A stretch of 64,000 nucleotides of DNA. It comes from Streptomyces sp. I6 (GTDB taxonomy: Bacteria > Actinomycetota > Actinomycetes > Streptomycetales > Streptomycetaceae). Under the pieces are notes generated by a model. It did no database searches. It had not been told where the DNA came from and worked only from the letters and a program-made list of their open reading frames with translations. Shown here piece by piece: positions 8,475 through 22,352 of this stretch. The first letter of the stretch is position 1; every line of letters starts with the position of its first letter. The stretch lies in assembly GCA_003725745.1 (NCBI GenBank), contig RHDP01000001.1:6489501-6553500 (forward strand), read 5' to 3'. The position numbers and the translations under genes were made by a program.

Positions 8475-9655
8475 GCCCGGGCACGGCGGGTACGGGTGCG
8501 GGCCCCGTGCCAGTCCAGGCACAGCGCCGCGGCATCGTCCTGGAGGCGTCCGCCGCAGGCGTGGCTCACCGCTTCGGTCAGGGCCCGCACGACCTCTCGC
8601 GGGTGCTCCGCGGCGGTGCCGAGGATGAGGCCGGGCAGATCGACGCTCTGCGCCCGGCGTTCCTGCATGCCGTCCGTGTAGAGCACCAGGCGGTCGCCCG
8701 GGCGCAGGTCCAGGTCCTGCGCCCGGTACGGGTCGGGTGTCGGCACCCCGAACGGCAGGTGGACGTCCAGGCGGACTTCGCCGACCCGGCCGTCGCGAAG
8801 CCGCAGCGGCCACAGATGGCCCGCGTTGACCACCCGCGCTCCCGATCCGTCCAGGGCGACGCGCAGGAGGAGCCCCGTGGCCAGGGCGCCGCGGCCGTGG
8901 TCGAGGATGGCCTGGTGGATCCGGTGCGCCTGCTCGGGCAGGTCGCCCCCGTCCCGGCGGGCACCCCGTGACGCGTTGACCAGCAGAGTCGCCAGCAGGG
9001 CGGAGTTGACGTCGTGGCCCATGGCATCGGTGACGGACAGATGCAGTGTGTCGTGGTCGACGGTGTAGTCGTAGGTGTCGCCGGAGATGGCGTCGGCGGG
9101 GACCAGCGCCGCGGCGAACGTGAACTGCGCCGCCTCGCAGCAGGACGCCGAGGGAAGGAGCTGCCGTTGGATCTCGGCGGCCAGACTGACCGGGGTGGTG
9201 CGCTGACCCCAGTGGTAGAGGTCCGTGAACCGGCGGTTTGTGACGATCATGTAGGCCAGCGCGTGGGCGGTCTCCTCGACCTGCTCCACCGCCTCGTCAC
9301 CGGCATCGGGCAGGATCAGTTCGAGCAGGCCGATGGTGTCGCCCCGGTTGGTGACGGGCGCGATCACCCGCTCGCCCCGACCGCCCTCGCGCAGCCGCAC
9401 CGGCCGCTGGGTGCGCAGGACCTCGTCGTAGCGGCTGCCGGTCAGTTCGATCTGCTCCGCGCGGCGGCCCTTCCGGGTGGCGACGTCCTCGCCGACCCGC
9501 ACCAGTTTCCGGCCGATGATGTCGACGATCAGGAACGACACATGCCGCGCGCCGAGCCGTTCGCGCAGATCGCGGGCGACGACTTCGACGGACTCCACCG
9601 GCGCGGCGTCCTCCGCGGCGGCGAGCATCTCCGCCAGCCCGTTCCGGTGCTGCAT
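8459..9655 (-). CDS. GAF-linked PP2C (SpoIIE-like) serine phosphatase
   Basis: ATG at 9655 has a GGGGAG ribosome site seven bases upstream and gives 398 residues. Residues about 20-165 form a GAF-like sensor ([20 protein letters not shown] to [17 protein letters not shown]). The phosphatase domain (about 180-385) keeps the metal motifs as [27 protein letters not shown] and [12 protein letters not shown]. It should act on STAS phosphoserines, perhaps those encoded just upstream on the other strand. It is divergent from the giant histidine kinase across a 335-base region with a perfect palindrome, and convergent with the RsbW-like gene. Confidence 0.9.
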   Translation of the reverse strand: MQHRNGLAEMLAAAEDAAPVESVEVVARDLRERLGARHVSFLIVDIIGRKLVRVGEDVATRKGRRAEQIELTGSRYDEVLRTQRPVRLREGGRGERVIAPVTNRGDTIGLLELILPDAGDEAVEQVEETAHALAYMIVTNRRFTDLYHWGQRTTPVSLAAEIQRQLLPSASCCEAAQFTFAAALVPADAISGDTYDYTVDHDTLHLSVTDAMGHDVNSALLATLLVNASRGARRDGGDLPEQAHRIHQAILDHGRGALATGLLLRVALDGSGARVVNAGHLWPLRLRDGRVGEVRLDVHLPFGVPTPDPYRAQDLDLRPGDRLVLYTDGMQERRAQSVDLPGLILGTAAEHPREVVRALTEAVSHACGGRLQDDAAALCLDWHGARTRTRRARAGAGT

Positions 9656-9990
9656 CTCGGTCTCCCCGCTGTCCGTGTCTCGTCCCGGAGAACCTGCATC
9701 CGCAGGAAACCTATCCGGCGAAGAGTGCCGTACCAACCGCGACGCGTTCCGCGTGCGCCGGGTCCGGCGCAACGGCATGCGCGCCCGTCGCCCGTCGCCT
9801 GTCCGGTATGCACAGGGGCGCAGGTCACGCGGAGGACCGCGGCACGGTACGCTGCCTCGTATTTTGTCGTACGACAACGGTTCTCGGATCGATGGTGCGG
9901 CGGAGTACGGGGGTTGGCCCTCCGCCGGAGGGCCGCTGCGCTCCACCCGTCGCACACGGGCGGAGCAGGGTCGGGCTAACGAGGGCGGTC
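9656..9990. other. Divergent promoter region between phosphatase and histidine kinase genes
   Basis: 335 bases between divergently transcribed signalling genes. The middle (9850-9890) is unusually AT-rich for this window and holds the palindrome listed separately. No gene is supported. Confidence 0.6.
9864..9877. promoter_or_regulatory. 14-base perfect palindrome, candidate operator
   Basis: TTGTCGTACGACAA is perfectly self-complementary with no spacer. It lies about 210 bases from the phosphatase start and 115 bases from the kinase start, a typical place for a dimeric regulator site shared by divergent genes. The regulator is unknown. Confidence 0.5.
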
Positions 9991-14285
<4,295 letters not shown>

Positions 14286-14369
14286 CGCATGCGGCACCGC
14301 GGCGAAAGCCCCCTGCCCGAGTACGAACAGCCTTCCTCACGACCCGTACCCCGAGGAGTCCGCAGCGCC

Positions 14370-16917
14370 ATGAGCCGAACCGAGCCCGCCGGGAACCCGC
14401 CCGGTGACGAAGCGCTGCTCGCCGCCGGGTGCGAGCCGGCGGCCGGCTCCGGCGCACCGCCGGCGCCCCGGCCGGGGCCGGGCCCGGCACACGCGCCTGC
14501 ACCCGGGGCGCGCCCGCTGCCCCGGCGGCGGGGGCCCGCGGCACGGCGCTCACTCCCACCGCCGCGCGGGACGGCGCGCCGGACCGCACCTCCAGCGTCG
14601 GCCGGCTGGCGGCCACCGTGGAGCGGCTCCGCAAGGAGATCCGGGCCGCACACGCGGCCGCCGACGGACGGGCCCTGATCGAACTCGCCAAGGGCGTTCT
14701 GATCGAGAGGCTCAGCTGCGGACCCGCGCAGGCGGCGGCCCAGCTGGCCGAACTCGCCGGCCAGGCGGGCCTGTCGCAGCTCGAACTCGCGGCCGACATC
14801 ATCAACCAGGCCGCCCGCGACGAGGTCGCCGACATCGCGAGCGAGTTCGTCCGGCGCGCCCATGGCGACCCGGACGGGAACGGACCAGGCCGCTCGGTCT
14901 CCGTGCGGCTGCGCACGGCCGAGAGCGCCGCGCTGGCCTCCGGTGACACCCAGGCGGTCGCCGAGTCGCTGCTCCAGCACGCCCTCGCCCCGCTCGGTGC
15001 TACCGCCGTCGCCGTGTGGACCGCGGCCACGGACGGTTCCCTCTCACTCAGCGGCCACGCCGGCTTCAGCGCGGACGAGGCCACACGCTGGCGGTATGTG
15101 CCGCCAGGCGTCGCCACCGTCGCCCGCCAGGCGCTCGGCGAGCGGCGCCCGGTGCACATCCCCTCTCTCACGGAGTCGGGCGTTCCGTCCATCGGCCACA
15201 GCCGGACGGCGGACGGCGGCCGGGTCGCCCTCCCGGCCGGAACCGGCGGCAGGATCCACGGGGTTCTGGAGATCTGCTGGCCGCACCTCCTCCCGCCCCG
15301 GTCGCCCGCCGTCGAGCGCCAGCTCGACGCCCTCGCCGAACTGTGCGCCCACACCCTGGAGAGCGCCCCGCCGCCGCGGGCCCGCATGCGCCGCAGGAGC
15401 CCACCGACGTGTCCGAACTCGTGGAACTGGCCGAAGGGCTGCACGACCCGGCGCTCGTCCTCACCCCGCACCTCGACGCCGAGGGCCGGCTCACCGACTT
15501 CCGGGTCCGCCACGCCAACAGCCGCTTCCTCGACCCGGCCGGCCGGCCCCGCAGCGCCGTCAGCGGTGCCCTGCTGCTCGAGGCGTACCCCATGGCCGCC
15601 GCGGACAGCGACCTCTTCGACAAGGTCGAACGCGTCTACGCGACAGGTGAGTCGTTCCGGGCCAGGCGGATGACCCTCACCGCCCTCGTCGATCAGGTTC
15701 CCCTCGACACCCTCGCCGATCTCAGCATCAGCCGCCACGGCCACGCCGTGCTGCTGATCTGGCGCATCGAGGACGAGACCGCGCGCCTGGCCAGTCTGCT
15801 CCAGCACGCCCAGCGTCTCGGCCGCATCGGCGGCTTCGAGGAGAACCTGGTCAGCGGCGAGGTGACCTGGAACGGGCAGTTGTTCGCCCTGTACGGCCGC
15901 GCGGTCACGGACAGCCCCGTCCATCTGGAGGACCTCTCCTCCCACGCCCACCCCGACGACGCGGTCACCATCGGCCGCTTCCTCCAAGCGGTGCTGCACC
16001 ACCGGCGGCCCGCGTCCACCGCGTTCCGCCTGCAGCGCCCCGACGGCGTCACCCGCCACATCCGGGTCATCGCCGAGCCCGTCCTGGACGCCGAGCACCG
16101 GCTCATCGCCGTACGAGGGGCCTACCAGGACATCTCCTCGCAGCACTGGACCGAGGTCGCGCTGGCCGCCACCCGCGACCAACTGGAGCACACCGAGAAG
16201 GAGTCGGCCGAACGCAACCGGCTCGCACTGCAACTCCAGCACGCCATCATGCCGCCGAGCCGCGCGCCCCTCGACGCCCCCGGACTCGAGGTCGCCGTCC
16301 GCTACCGGCCGGCGGAGTCGGAGTCCCTGGTCGGCGGTGACTGGTACGACGCGGTCGTGCTGCCGTCCAAGCGCATCCTGCTGTGTGTCGGAGACGTCGC
16401 GGGCCACGGCATCGAGGCGGCCACCGGCATGGTCGTCCTGCGCAACGCGGTACGCGGCCTCGCGGTCACCGGAGCGGGCCCGGCCCAGCTGCTGTCCTGG
16501 CTGAACATCGTGGCGCACCATCTGACGGAGCACGTCACCGCCACGGCCGTCTGCGGACTGTACGACCCGGAGACCCGCATGCTGCGCTGGGCCAGGGCGG
16601 GACATCTTCCCCCGGTCCTCGTCCGCGGTGCCGACGCCAGCACCCTGCCCATGCCGGGGGGTCTGCTCCTCGGCGCCCTCGGCGACGCCCAGTACCAGGA
16701 GTCCGACGTCCAACTGGAGCCGGGCGACACGCTGCTGATGTACACCGACGGCCTCGTCGAACGCCGGGACACCTCAGTCCACGACTCCCTGACGCAGCTG
16801 CTGGGCACGGCCAGGGTCGCGTCGGCGACCCTCGACCGGCGGCTGGACCACATGCTCACCCACAGCAAGTCCGACACCGACGACGACACCTGCCTCATCG
16901 GCATACGGGTGCTCTGA
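14370..16917 (+). CDS. ANTAR-GAF-PAS-PP2C phosphatase (two frame breaks)
   Basis: Three successive reading frames join into one protein of about 849 residues if one base is restored near 14530 and one near 15380. Order: Pro/Ala-rich start; ANTAR domain (about 85-155, RALIELAKGVLIERLSCGPAQ to LAADIINQA), which in other proteins binds paired RNA hairpins; a GAF domain (about 190-330); a further sensor segment and a PAS domain (about 480-590, RLGRIGGFEENLVSGEVTWN); then a SpoIIE/PP2C domain with GGDWYDAV, GDVAGHG, MYTDGLVERRD and DDDTCLIGI. An RNA-binding antiterminator domain joined to a serine phosphatase is an unusual output pairing. The start ATG 14370 follows CGAGGAG at some distance. The gene lies 85 bases after the histidine kinase, so the two may form an operon. 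Confidence 0.8.
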
Positions 16918-17216
16918 GCGGGTGCGCCGCCGACGGCCCCGGCCCCGGAAGGCCGGCCGGGCGCCCGGGCCCGCGGCCGCCCGTCCGCGCGCGCCGTCCG
17001 CGCGCGGCCGGGGCGGGTGGGGCGGGTGGGGTGTGCGGTGCCGGTCCGCGCGCGGACCTGGCCGGTGGGGCGCGCCACCCCGGGGTGGACCACGCCGTAC
17101 GGGGGACGGCTTGGTCGCCCCGGGCAGGGGTGACCGGTGCTGCGGCCGGCGGTGTGTGCGCGACCGGGTGACCGGGCGACCGGGCGAGGCCGGCCGGAGG
17201 CGCCGCCCAGCGCCGT

Positions 17217-17528
17217 CTAGTCCCTGCCGGACTTGTCGCCGCTGGGCCAGACGCCCGTCGCGCGGTGTACCGCCTTGGCACCGGACCGGTCGACCACACT
17301 GCGTACGACCGCGAAGATGGCACCCTGGACCGCTGCCGCGAGCAGGATCTCGCCCCACTTGCGGTCGGGGTCCAGGGCGTCGGGCGCGTCGTCCTCGTGG
17401 CGCAGTACCTTCCAGGCCTTCTGGAAGGCCATCCCGGCGAGCGCGCCGCCGGCCCAGCCCAGGGCGAAGCCGACCGGCTTGTAGACGAGCGGAACCTTGC
17501 CTGTTCGTTTCAGCTTCATCTTGCTCAT
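17217..17528 (-). CDS. DUF4235 family membrane protein
   Basis: ATG at 17528 with AAGGGGGA upstream gives 103 residues. The core YKPVGFALGWAGGALAGMAFQKAWK is a glycine-zipper-like hydrophobic segment and GEILLAAAVQGAIFAVVRSVVDR a second one, so two membrane helices are predicted. The pattern HEDDAPDALDPDRKWGEI between them is the hallmark of DUF4235, a family common in Streptomyces with no known function. Confidence 0.85.
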   Translation of the reverse strand: MSKMKLKRTGKVPLVYKPVGFALGWAGGALAGMAFQKAWKVLRHEDDAPDALDPDRKWGEILLAAAVQGAIFAVVRSVVDRSGAKAVHRATGVWPSGDKSGRD

Positions 17529-18083
17529 GCGTCCCCCTTCACCGTTGCCTTGTGTGCACGTGTTGTCGTTCTGTGTGAGGCCGCACACCGTATCCCGTTC
17601 CTACCGGGCGTTTCGTGTGGCGCGTGCCCCCTGCGGCACTCCGTACACCTGACGGCACCCCGTACAGGTGCGGTGTCGTTCGCCCCGGGCCGGGCACCCA
17701 CCGCGTCGGGGCGTCGGGGCGTCGGGGCGTGGCACGGGGTGGATGGTGGATCGGGCGGGCGGGCGCGTCGCGCGGAGGCGGTGCCCTGCGACCGGCAAGC
17801 CACCCGTGGGGTGGAAGTCCGGATCGGCCGTCGCGCCGAAGGAAGCGGGGCACTGACGGGCGCTCCTCGGGCCAAGGCGGCATGTGTGTCCCGTGATTCG
17901 CGGGGCAGTCGGACGGCGGAAGGCCGCGCGGGGACCGGCCCCCGGTGTTCACAGCTGTTCACCGGTCTTCCGGGGCTGGCCCGGGCTGACAGTGTTCCCG
18001 GGTGTTCCCGGGTGTTCCCGGGTGTGCCCGCCCAGGTGCGGGCCCCGCCCCGTCGGCGACCACCCCAGCAGAAGGCGGAGGAC
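17529..18083. other. Intergenic region with a 10-base repeat
   Basis: About 550 bases between divergent genes with no supported gene. At 17991-18030 the unit GGTGTTCCCG occurs four times in tandem with one mismatch in the first and one in the last copy. Confidence 0.6.
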
Positions 18084-18410
18084 ATGAATCCACTCTTTGC
18101 CGGCCAGGACTCCCTCGTCACCCAGGCCGCGAACGATCCGGCCCTGGGCGGCGTCGGGCCGTTCCTCGCCGGAATCGTGATCGTGGCGGTGCTCATCGGG
18201 GTCATCCCTTGGGCGATCCGGCGTCGCAGGACACAGCCGCGACCGCCGCTGCCATCCGAGCAGCCCGTGCGTCCGGCCGGACGCACGCACATCGAGGAGA
18301 CCCGGGAACCGGAGGGTGAGAGCTTTCCCGGCGACGGGTCCCGGCTGAGCCCGCATCAGCTCAAGTCCCACGGCTCGCATCCCCGGCCCGGGGCAACGCC
18401 GCCGGAGTGA
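18084..18410 (+). CDS. DUF6479 family single-pass membrane protein
   Basis: 108 residues from ATG 18084, with GGCGGAGGAC directly upstream. An N-terminal segment (NPLFAGQDSLVTQAANDPAL) is followed by one membrane helix (VGPFLAGIVIVAVLIGVIPW), an RRRR stop-transfer motif and a charged tail with THIEETREPE and SRLSPHQLKSHG. This architecture matches DUF6479, found widely in streptomycetes; function unknown. Basic residues after the helix suggest a cytoplasmic tail. Confidence 0.8.
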   Translation: MNPLFAGQDSLVTQAANDPALGGVGPFLAGIVIVAVLIGVIPWAIRRRRTQPRPPLPSEQPVRPAGRTHIEETREPEGESFPGDGSRLSPHQLKSHGSHPRPGATPPE

Positions 18411-18436
18411 CGTCCAGGGCGGTGGCCCGTTCGGCG

Positions 18437-18476
<40 letters not shown>

Positions 18477-18614
18477 GTGACAGCCGACGGATGACGGCCG
18501 ACGGCTGCCGGACACCGCACAGACCGCCGGACGGAGCAGGACTGAGCCCGGACGGAGCACAGGCTGACACCCGTTCATCTGGAAGTCGGCCGACGAGTTT
18601 GCTAGACGTGGGGG

Positions 18615-19052
18615 ATGCATGAACGTGACCGCACCCCATCGGCCCCGGGTACCGCGCTCGGCGTCCTCAGCTGCAGCCGGCGAGGCAACGCCTGGGTCAT
18701 CACACTGGGCGGCGACCTCGGTCCGGACGCGCTGGCCGGCGTGTCCCGGCGGCTTGACCGCGCACTCGACGAAGGCCGCGCCATCGTGATGGACACCAAG
18801 TCGGTCACCTCCGCCGATCCGGCCATGCTCACCCTCCTCATGAAGCTCCAGGAGGAGGCGTCGCTCTACGTGGCCGCGCCCTCGCCTCCCGTGCGGGAGC
18901 TTCTGGCGAGGCCCGGGCCCCATACTTCGGTCCGTACCGTCACCTCGCTCGGAGAGGCCCTGGACGCGATCGGCGCCGGGGTCGCCCGACGGCCTGACAG
19001 TCCCACGGCCCCACGGCCCGAGGCCCGACGGCCTGACGGTCCGACTGCTTGA
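18615..19052 (+). CDS. STAS-domain protein (third antagonist in the window)
   Basis: 145 residues. A STAS-like domain covers about 15-115 (AWVITLGGDLGPDALAGVSR to SLGEALDAIGA). The acceptor region reads VTSADPAMLTLLMK, where Asp-Pro replaces Asp-Ser, so the canonical phosphoserine is absent at that position. It may be a non-phosphorylatable, constitutively active or divergent antagonist. The tail (120-145) is a Pro/Arg/Asp repeat whose DNA continues as a repeated block beyond the gene. The ATG follows TAGACGTGGGGG closely, so it may be leaderless or use GGGGG as a very near ribosome site. Confidence 0.7.
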   Translation: MHERDRTPSAPGTALGVLSCSRRGNAWVITLGGDLGPDALAGVSRRLDRALDEGRAIVMDTKSVTSADPAMLTLLMKLQEEASLYVAAPSPPVRELLARPGPHTSVRTVTSLGEALDAIGAGVARRPDSPTAPRPEARRPDGPTA

Positions 19053-19746
19053 CGGTCCGACTGCCTGACCGGGCTGTGGGCCGAGTACGGGCTGACGATG
19101 GAGGGCTTCGGACTTCGGGCTGCGGGCTCGGTCTTCGGGCCTGGGCTCGGGCCTGGTCATGGCCATGAACGCGACCACGGCCGTGGGCTCCTGGTCGCAC
19201 CGATGCCGCCGGCCGACCGAGTGCGGGCGTCCGGTTCGTCGTCCGTGACCGGCGCGGGTTGACGCACGGGTTCCGCCCGCCCCGTACGCGTCCGCACGCG
19301 TGTCCGACGGGACTGCGGGTACGCGAGCGCCCATGAACCCCGATCCATCGGGCCAGGAGCCCGTGCCGTCCGGGAAGCAGCCGCGGACCAGGTCCGCAGA
19401 CGAGGGGCGGAGCACTGTCGGGCGGAGTTGTCCCACCACGCGGCGGTCGCCGTCGCGCTCTCCGCGGGTGTGGCGCTCGCCGACCCCCTTGTGCTCCCCC
19501 TGGTGCGTGGCGATGCCCGCGTGGGCCGCCGCGCTGCTCGCCGCCTTCGCTCCTGCGCCCGCGGCGGGAGCCTGCTCGGGTCCGCCGTCCCGAAGGTGCG
19601 CCTTCCGCCGGCATCGGCACCGGTGCCACCCGGGACGCCGGTGACACCCCCTCAGGAACCGGTCCCCGGCGCCGGGGACGCATCCATGGAGGGCAGCCGG
19701 GTTTCCACCGACGGTACGAGGCAACCAGAGGGAGGACGAGGTCGCG
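19053..19746. other. Intergenic region upstream of gvpO
   Basis: About 700 bases. The first 80 repeat GAC-GGYCYGAC-like words shared with the end of the STAS gene. Open frames exist in several phases but none has a convincing start and composition; a hydrophobic stretch around 19428-19520 (AVAVALSAGVALADPLVLPL) is the only protein-like signal and could be a relic. Confidence 0.5.
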
Positions 19747-20055
19747 ATGACCAACTCAACCAGCAAGTCCGGTGACGGTGACACCGGGGCGGACCGTCCG
19801 TCGAAGGCGATCGACGTCATGCGGGCGGCCCGTGACCAGCTCGCCGAGTTCACCGGAATGCAGGTCGAGTCGGTGTCGTCCTTCGCACGGACGGACGACG
19901 GCTGGGAGCTTGCCGTAGAGGTGGTCGAGCTCGCCCGCATCCCCGACACGACCAGTCTGCTCGCGACGTACGAGGTCGCCCTGGATCTCGACGGCGAGCT
20001 GACCACATACCGACGCGTCCGGCGCTACGAGCGCGGGAGGGCGGACTCCTCCTGA
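19747..20055 (+). CDS. gvpO: Gas vesicle protein GvpO
   Basis: 102 residues with the whole GvpO pattern: an acidic/Ser start, AIDVMRAARDQLAEFTGMQV, SVSSFARTDDGWELAVEVVE, ARIPDTTSLLATYEV and YRRVRRYERGRAD. In Streptomyces gvpO opens a conserved cluster (O, A, F, G, Y, Z, J, L, S, K). Its ATG at 19747 follows GAGGACGAGG. This gene is intact, but what follows is a broken gvpA and a gvpF-gvpK junction, so gas vesicles are not expected from this locus as written. Confidence 0.88.
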   Translation: MTNSTSKSGDGDTGADRPSKAIDVMRAARDQLAEFTGMQVESVSSFARTDDGWELAVEVVELARIPDTTSLLATYEVALDLDGELTTYRRVRRYERGRADSS

Positions 20056-20215
20056 GGCACGGGGCGGCGATCCGGCCGGGGGTCCGCGGCCGAGAGCACC
20101 GACCCGTGCTCCCGTGCATCTGCCCCGCGCCCGATCGCGTGGGCCTTCCCGGTCGGTCCCGGTGACCGGGACCCGACGCACGGACCACGACGATCAGAAA
20201 GGGAGGACCGGAACC

Positions 20216-20647
20216 ATGACGGTTCTTCCGGTCTTCCGGCACAGCAGAGTCGCTCCGGCGGCAGCAGCGGACTGTACGACGTCCTCGAACTCGTCCTCGA
20301 CCGGGGACTCGTGATCGATGGCTTCGTGGCGTGTCACTGGTCGGCATCGAGATCCTGAAGATCGACGTGCGTGTCGTCGTCGCGAGCGTCGACACCTATC
20401 TGCGCTTCGCCGAGGCATGCAACCGCCTCGATCTGGAAGCCGGACGCAACGCCAGCCCCGGACTGCCCGAACTCGTCGGCGAGATAACCGAGTCCGGTGC
20501 CCGGGGCAAGTCCGAGGGAGTGCTCTCAGGGGCCCCAGACCATCTCCGAGGCCTTCGGCAAGGCCCGCGAGGAGAGCAGTTCGGGAGCAGGCCGCGCACC
20601 CGCCGCACCGCGTCGGGCAAGAGGCGCAAGAAGGAGGAGCAGGGTGA
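20216..20647 (+). pseudogene. gvpA: Gas vesicle structural protein GvpA, multiple frame breaks
   Basis: ATG at 20216 with GGGAGGA upstream begins MTVLP; then [20 protein letters not shown] appears one frame on, [20 protein letters not shown] and [16 protein letters not shown] in the next, [15 protein letters not shown] in another, and a charged KRRKKEEQ tail in yet another. Together they spell nearly all of a Streptomyces GvpA (the hydrophobic shell protein that forms the rib of the vesicle). Five indels are needed in about 430 bases: four single-base losses and one net gain of one. The expected stop overlaps the GTG of gvpF at 20644. Either the gene is dead or this stretch was sequenced badly. 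Confidence 0.8.
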
Positions 20648-21020
20648 GTACGTACGTCCACGGTATCGCCCGCCGGTCGCACCCGGGCCCGGCGACCGAA
20701 CTCGTGGGCGTCGGTGATCCGCCGCTCCCCGTACGCACCGTCACCGGCGGCGAGTTGATACTCGACCCCGGCACCGTCGAGCGTGGTCTCGCTCAACTGG
20801 TACTCACGGTAGTGGAGTTGTCGCGACAGTTGATGGAGCGTCAGGCGTGCGCCGGGTGGAGGCGGGTGACCTCACCGAGGAGCGGGAGGAGCGCATCGGG
20901 CTTACGCTCATGCTCCTCGACGAGCGGATGGACGAGTTGCGGGAGAGGTTCGGGCTGCGGCCGGAGGACCTGAACATCGATCTGGGCCCGCTGGGTCCGC
21001 TCCTCCCGCGCGGCGGCTGA
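20644..21020 (+). pseudogene. gvpF 5-prime end joined to gvpK (internal cluster deletion)
   Basis: GTG at 20644 starts [20 protein letters not shown] and [15 protein letters not shown], the N-terminal 35-40 residues of GvpF/GvpL. Without a break the sequence passes at about 20752-20765 into LDPGTVERGLAQLVLTVVEL and RQLMERQA, which is GvpK. A one-base loss near 20846 (a missing C in GCG-CTG-CGC) shifts the frame; RRVEAGDLTEEREERIGLTL through PEDLNIDLGPLGPLLPRGG to the stop at 21020 completes GvpK. The cluster segment between gvpF and gvpK (normally gvpG, Y, Z, J, L, S) is absent. The hybrid has no plausible function. Confidence 0.82.
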
Positions 21021-21362
21021 AGGGCCGGGCTTCGGCCTCGGGCGTCAGGCTCGGACGTGCTCCAGATCCGGTACCGCATCGGCCGCCGTCTGCTTCGGGT
21101 CGTCCACCGGGGCCGTCCGGCTCTCCGTACGACCATCGGAAATGCCGGCGGCATATGACTCTCTGCTCCTCGGTCGAGTCCCCTTCCTCCCGCCTCCTTC
21201 CTCCCGCCTCCTGTCTCCCGCCTCCTCTTCGCGCCTCCTCCCTCTCCTCACGTCTCGTCGCATGGAGGCCTTGAGTGCTGCCGGGGTGGCTCGTCACTCT
21301 TCGACTTTCGCGACGGGGCGGCTCGGGCGTTTCCCGGCCTCGGTCACGGGCAACCCGGCAGT
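21021..21362. other. Intergenic region with pyrimidine-rich repeats
   Basis: About 340 bases after gvpK. Around 21183-21250 a CTCCCGCCTCCT-like word recurs at least four times. A minus-strand open frame ending near 21045 has a protein-like end (TAADAVPDLEHVRA) but no convincing start, so it is not called. Confidence 0.5.
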
Positions 21363-22352
21363 ATGGTGCACATCGGATATGTGATGCTGACCGAACAGGC
21401 CGGCCCACGACATCTCGTCGATCACGCGCTGCACGCGGAGGACGTCGGGTTCGACTTCTCCATGACCTCCGACCACGCCTCTCCCTGGCTGCCCGCACAG
21501 GGGCACTCGCCGTATGCCTGGAGCGTGCTGGGCGCGGTGGCGCAGGCCACGACCGAGATTCCGCTGATGACCTTCGCGACCTGCCCCACGATGAGGTACC
21601 ACCCCGCCGTCGTCGCGCAGAAGGCGGCAACGCTCCAGATCCTCTCGGAGGGGAGGTTCCGGCTCGGGCTGGGACCGGGGGAGAACCTCAACGAGCACAT
21701 CGTCGGGGACTGGCCGTCCGCCGCCGATGTGCGTCTGGAGATGCTCGGTGAGGCGGCCGGCATCATCCGGGAGCTCTTCCGGGGTGAGCACGTCAGCAGG
21801 CGGGGAGGGCACTTCACCGTGGACTCCGCCAAGCTGTGGGACCTTCCGGACGAGCCGCCGCCGATCGGCTTCGCCGTCTCGGACGACGGTTCCTGCGGAC
21901 TCGCCGGTCGGCTCGCCGACTTCATGATCGCGATCCGGCCCGAGCACTCCCTCGCGGAGTCCTTCGAGCGTGCTGGGGGATCGGGCAAGGCCCGCGTCGG
22001 GCAGCTGGCCGTCTGCTACGACACCGACCGCGAGGCCGCGGTCCGGCGCGCGCACGAGCAGTTCAGATGGTTCGGCATGGGCGGCACGGCGAAAGCGGAA
22101 CTTGCGAACCCCGACTCGTTCGAGGAGGCCACCCGGTTTGTGCGGCCCGAGGACGTGGCGGAGGCGATCCCCTGCGGAGACGACCCGGAGGCGGTCGTGG
22201 ACGCGGTGCGGGGCTTCGTCGACGCGGGCTTCACCGAGGTGGCCCTCGCGCAGATCGGCGGCGGCGCACAGCACGACTTCCTGACTTGGGCCGAGGAGAA
22301 ACTCCTGCCCGAGCTGCACACGCTCGGCAGGGGCGGCCCCATCGCGGCATGA
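21363..22352 (+). CDS. LLM-class F420-dependent oxidoreductase
   Basis: 329 residues, full length for the luciferase-like monooxygenase family that uses coenzyme F420. Features: N-terminal GYVMLTEQAGPRHLVDHALH, SDHASPWLPAQGHSPYAWSV (substrate and cofactor pocket), TCPTMRYHPAVVAQKAATL and RFRLGLGPGENLNEHIVGD, which match the TIGR03557-type subgroup. It is predicted to be a soluble TIM-barrel enzyme; the substrate is not known. There are no co-directional neighbours close enough for an operon. ATG 21363 is the only reasonable start, with no clear ribosome site. Confidence 0.85.
   Translation: MVHIGYVMLTEQAGPRHLVDHALHAEDVGFDFSMTSDHASPWLPAQGHSPYAWSVLGAVAQATTEIPLMTFATCPTMRYHPAVVAQKAATLQILSEGRFRLGLGPGENLNEHIVGDWPSAADVRLEMLGEAAGIIRELFRGEHVSRRGGHFTVDSAKLWDLPDEPPPIGFAVSDDGSCGLAGRLADFMIAIRPEHSLAESFERAGGSGKARVGQLAVCYDTDREAAVRRAHEQFRWFGMGGTAKAELANPDSFEEATRFVRPEDVAEAIPCGDDPEAVVDAVRGFVDAGFTEVALAQIGGGAQHDFLTWAEEKLLPELHTLGRGGPIAA

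Noticed and set aside
8237-8681. C-terminal extension of the RsbW-like kinase
   Set aside because: It is made of the tandem hairpin repeat and antisense phosphatase sequence; a one-base correction gives a natural stop at 8236. It stays possible if the base is confirmed absent.
19300-19680. Possible small membrane protein before gvpO
   Set aside because: There is one hydrophobic stretch, but start, end and frame are inconsistent; composition otherwise resembles noncoding DNA.
21045-21263. Minus-strand small protein ending PDLEHVRA
   Set aside because: The end looks protein-like, but the upstream part is Arg/Glu-rich repeat DNA and no start with a ribosome site was found.
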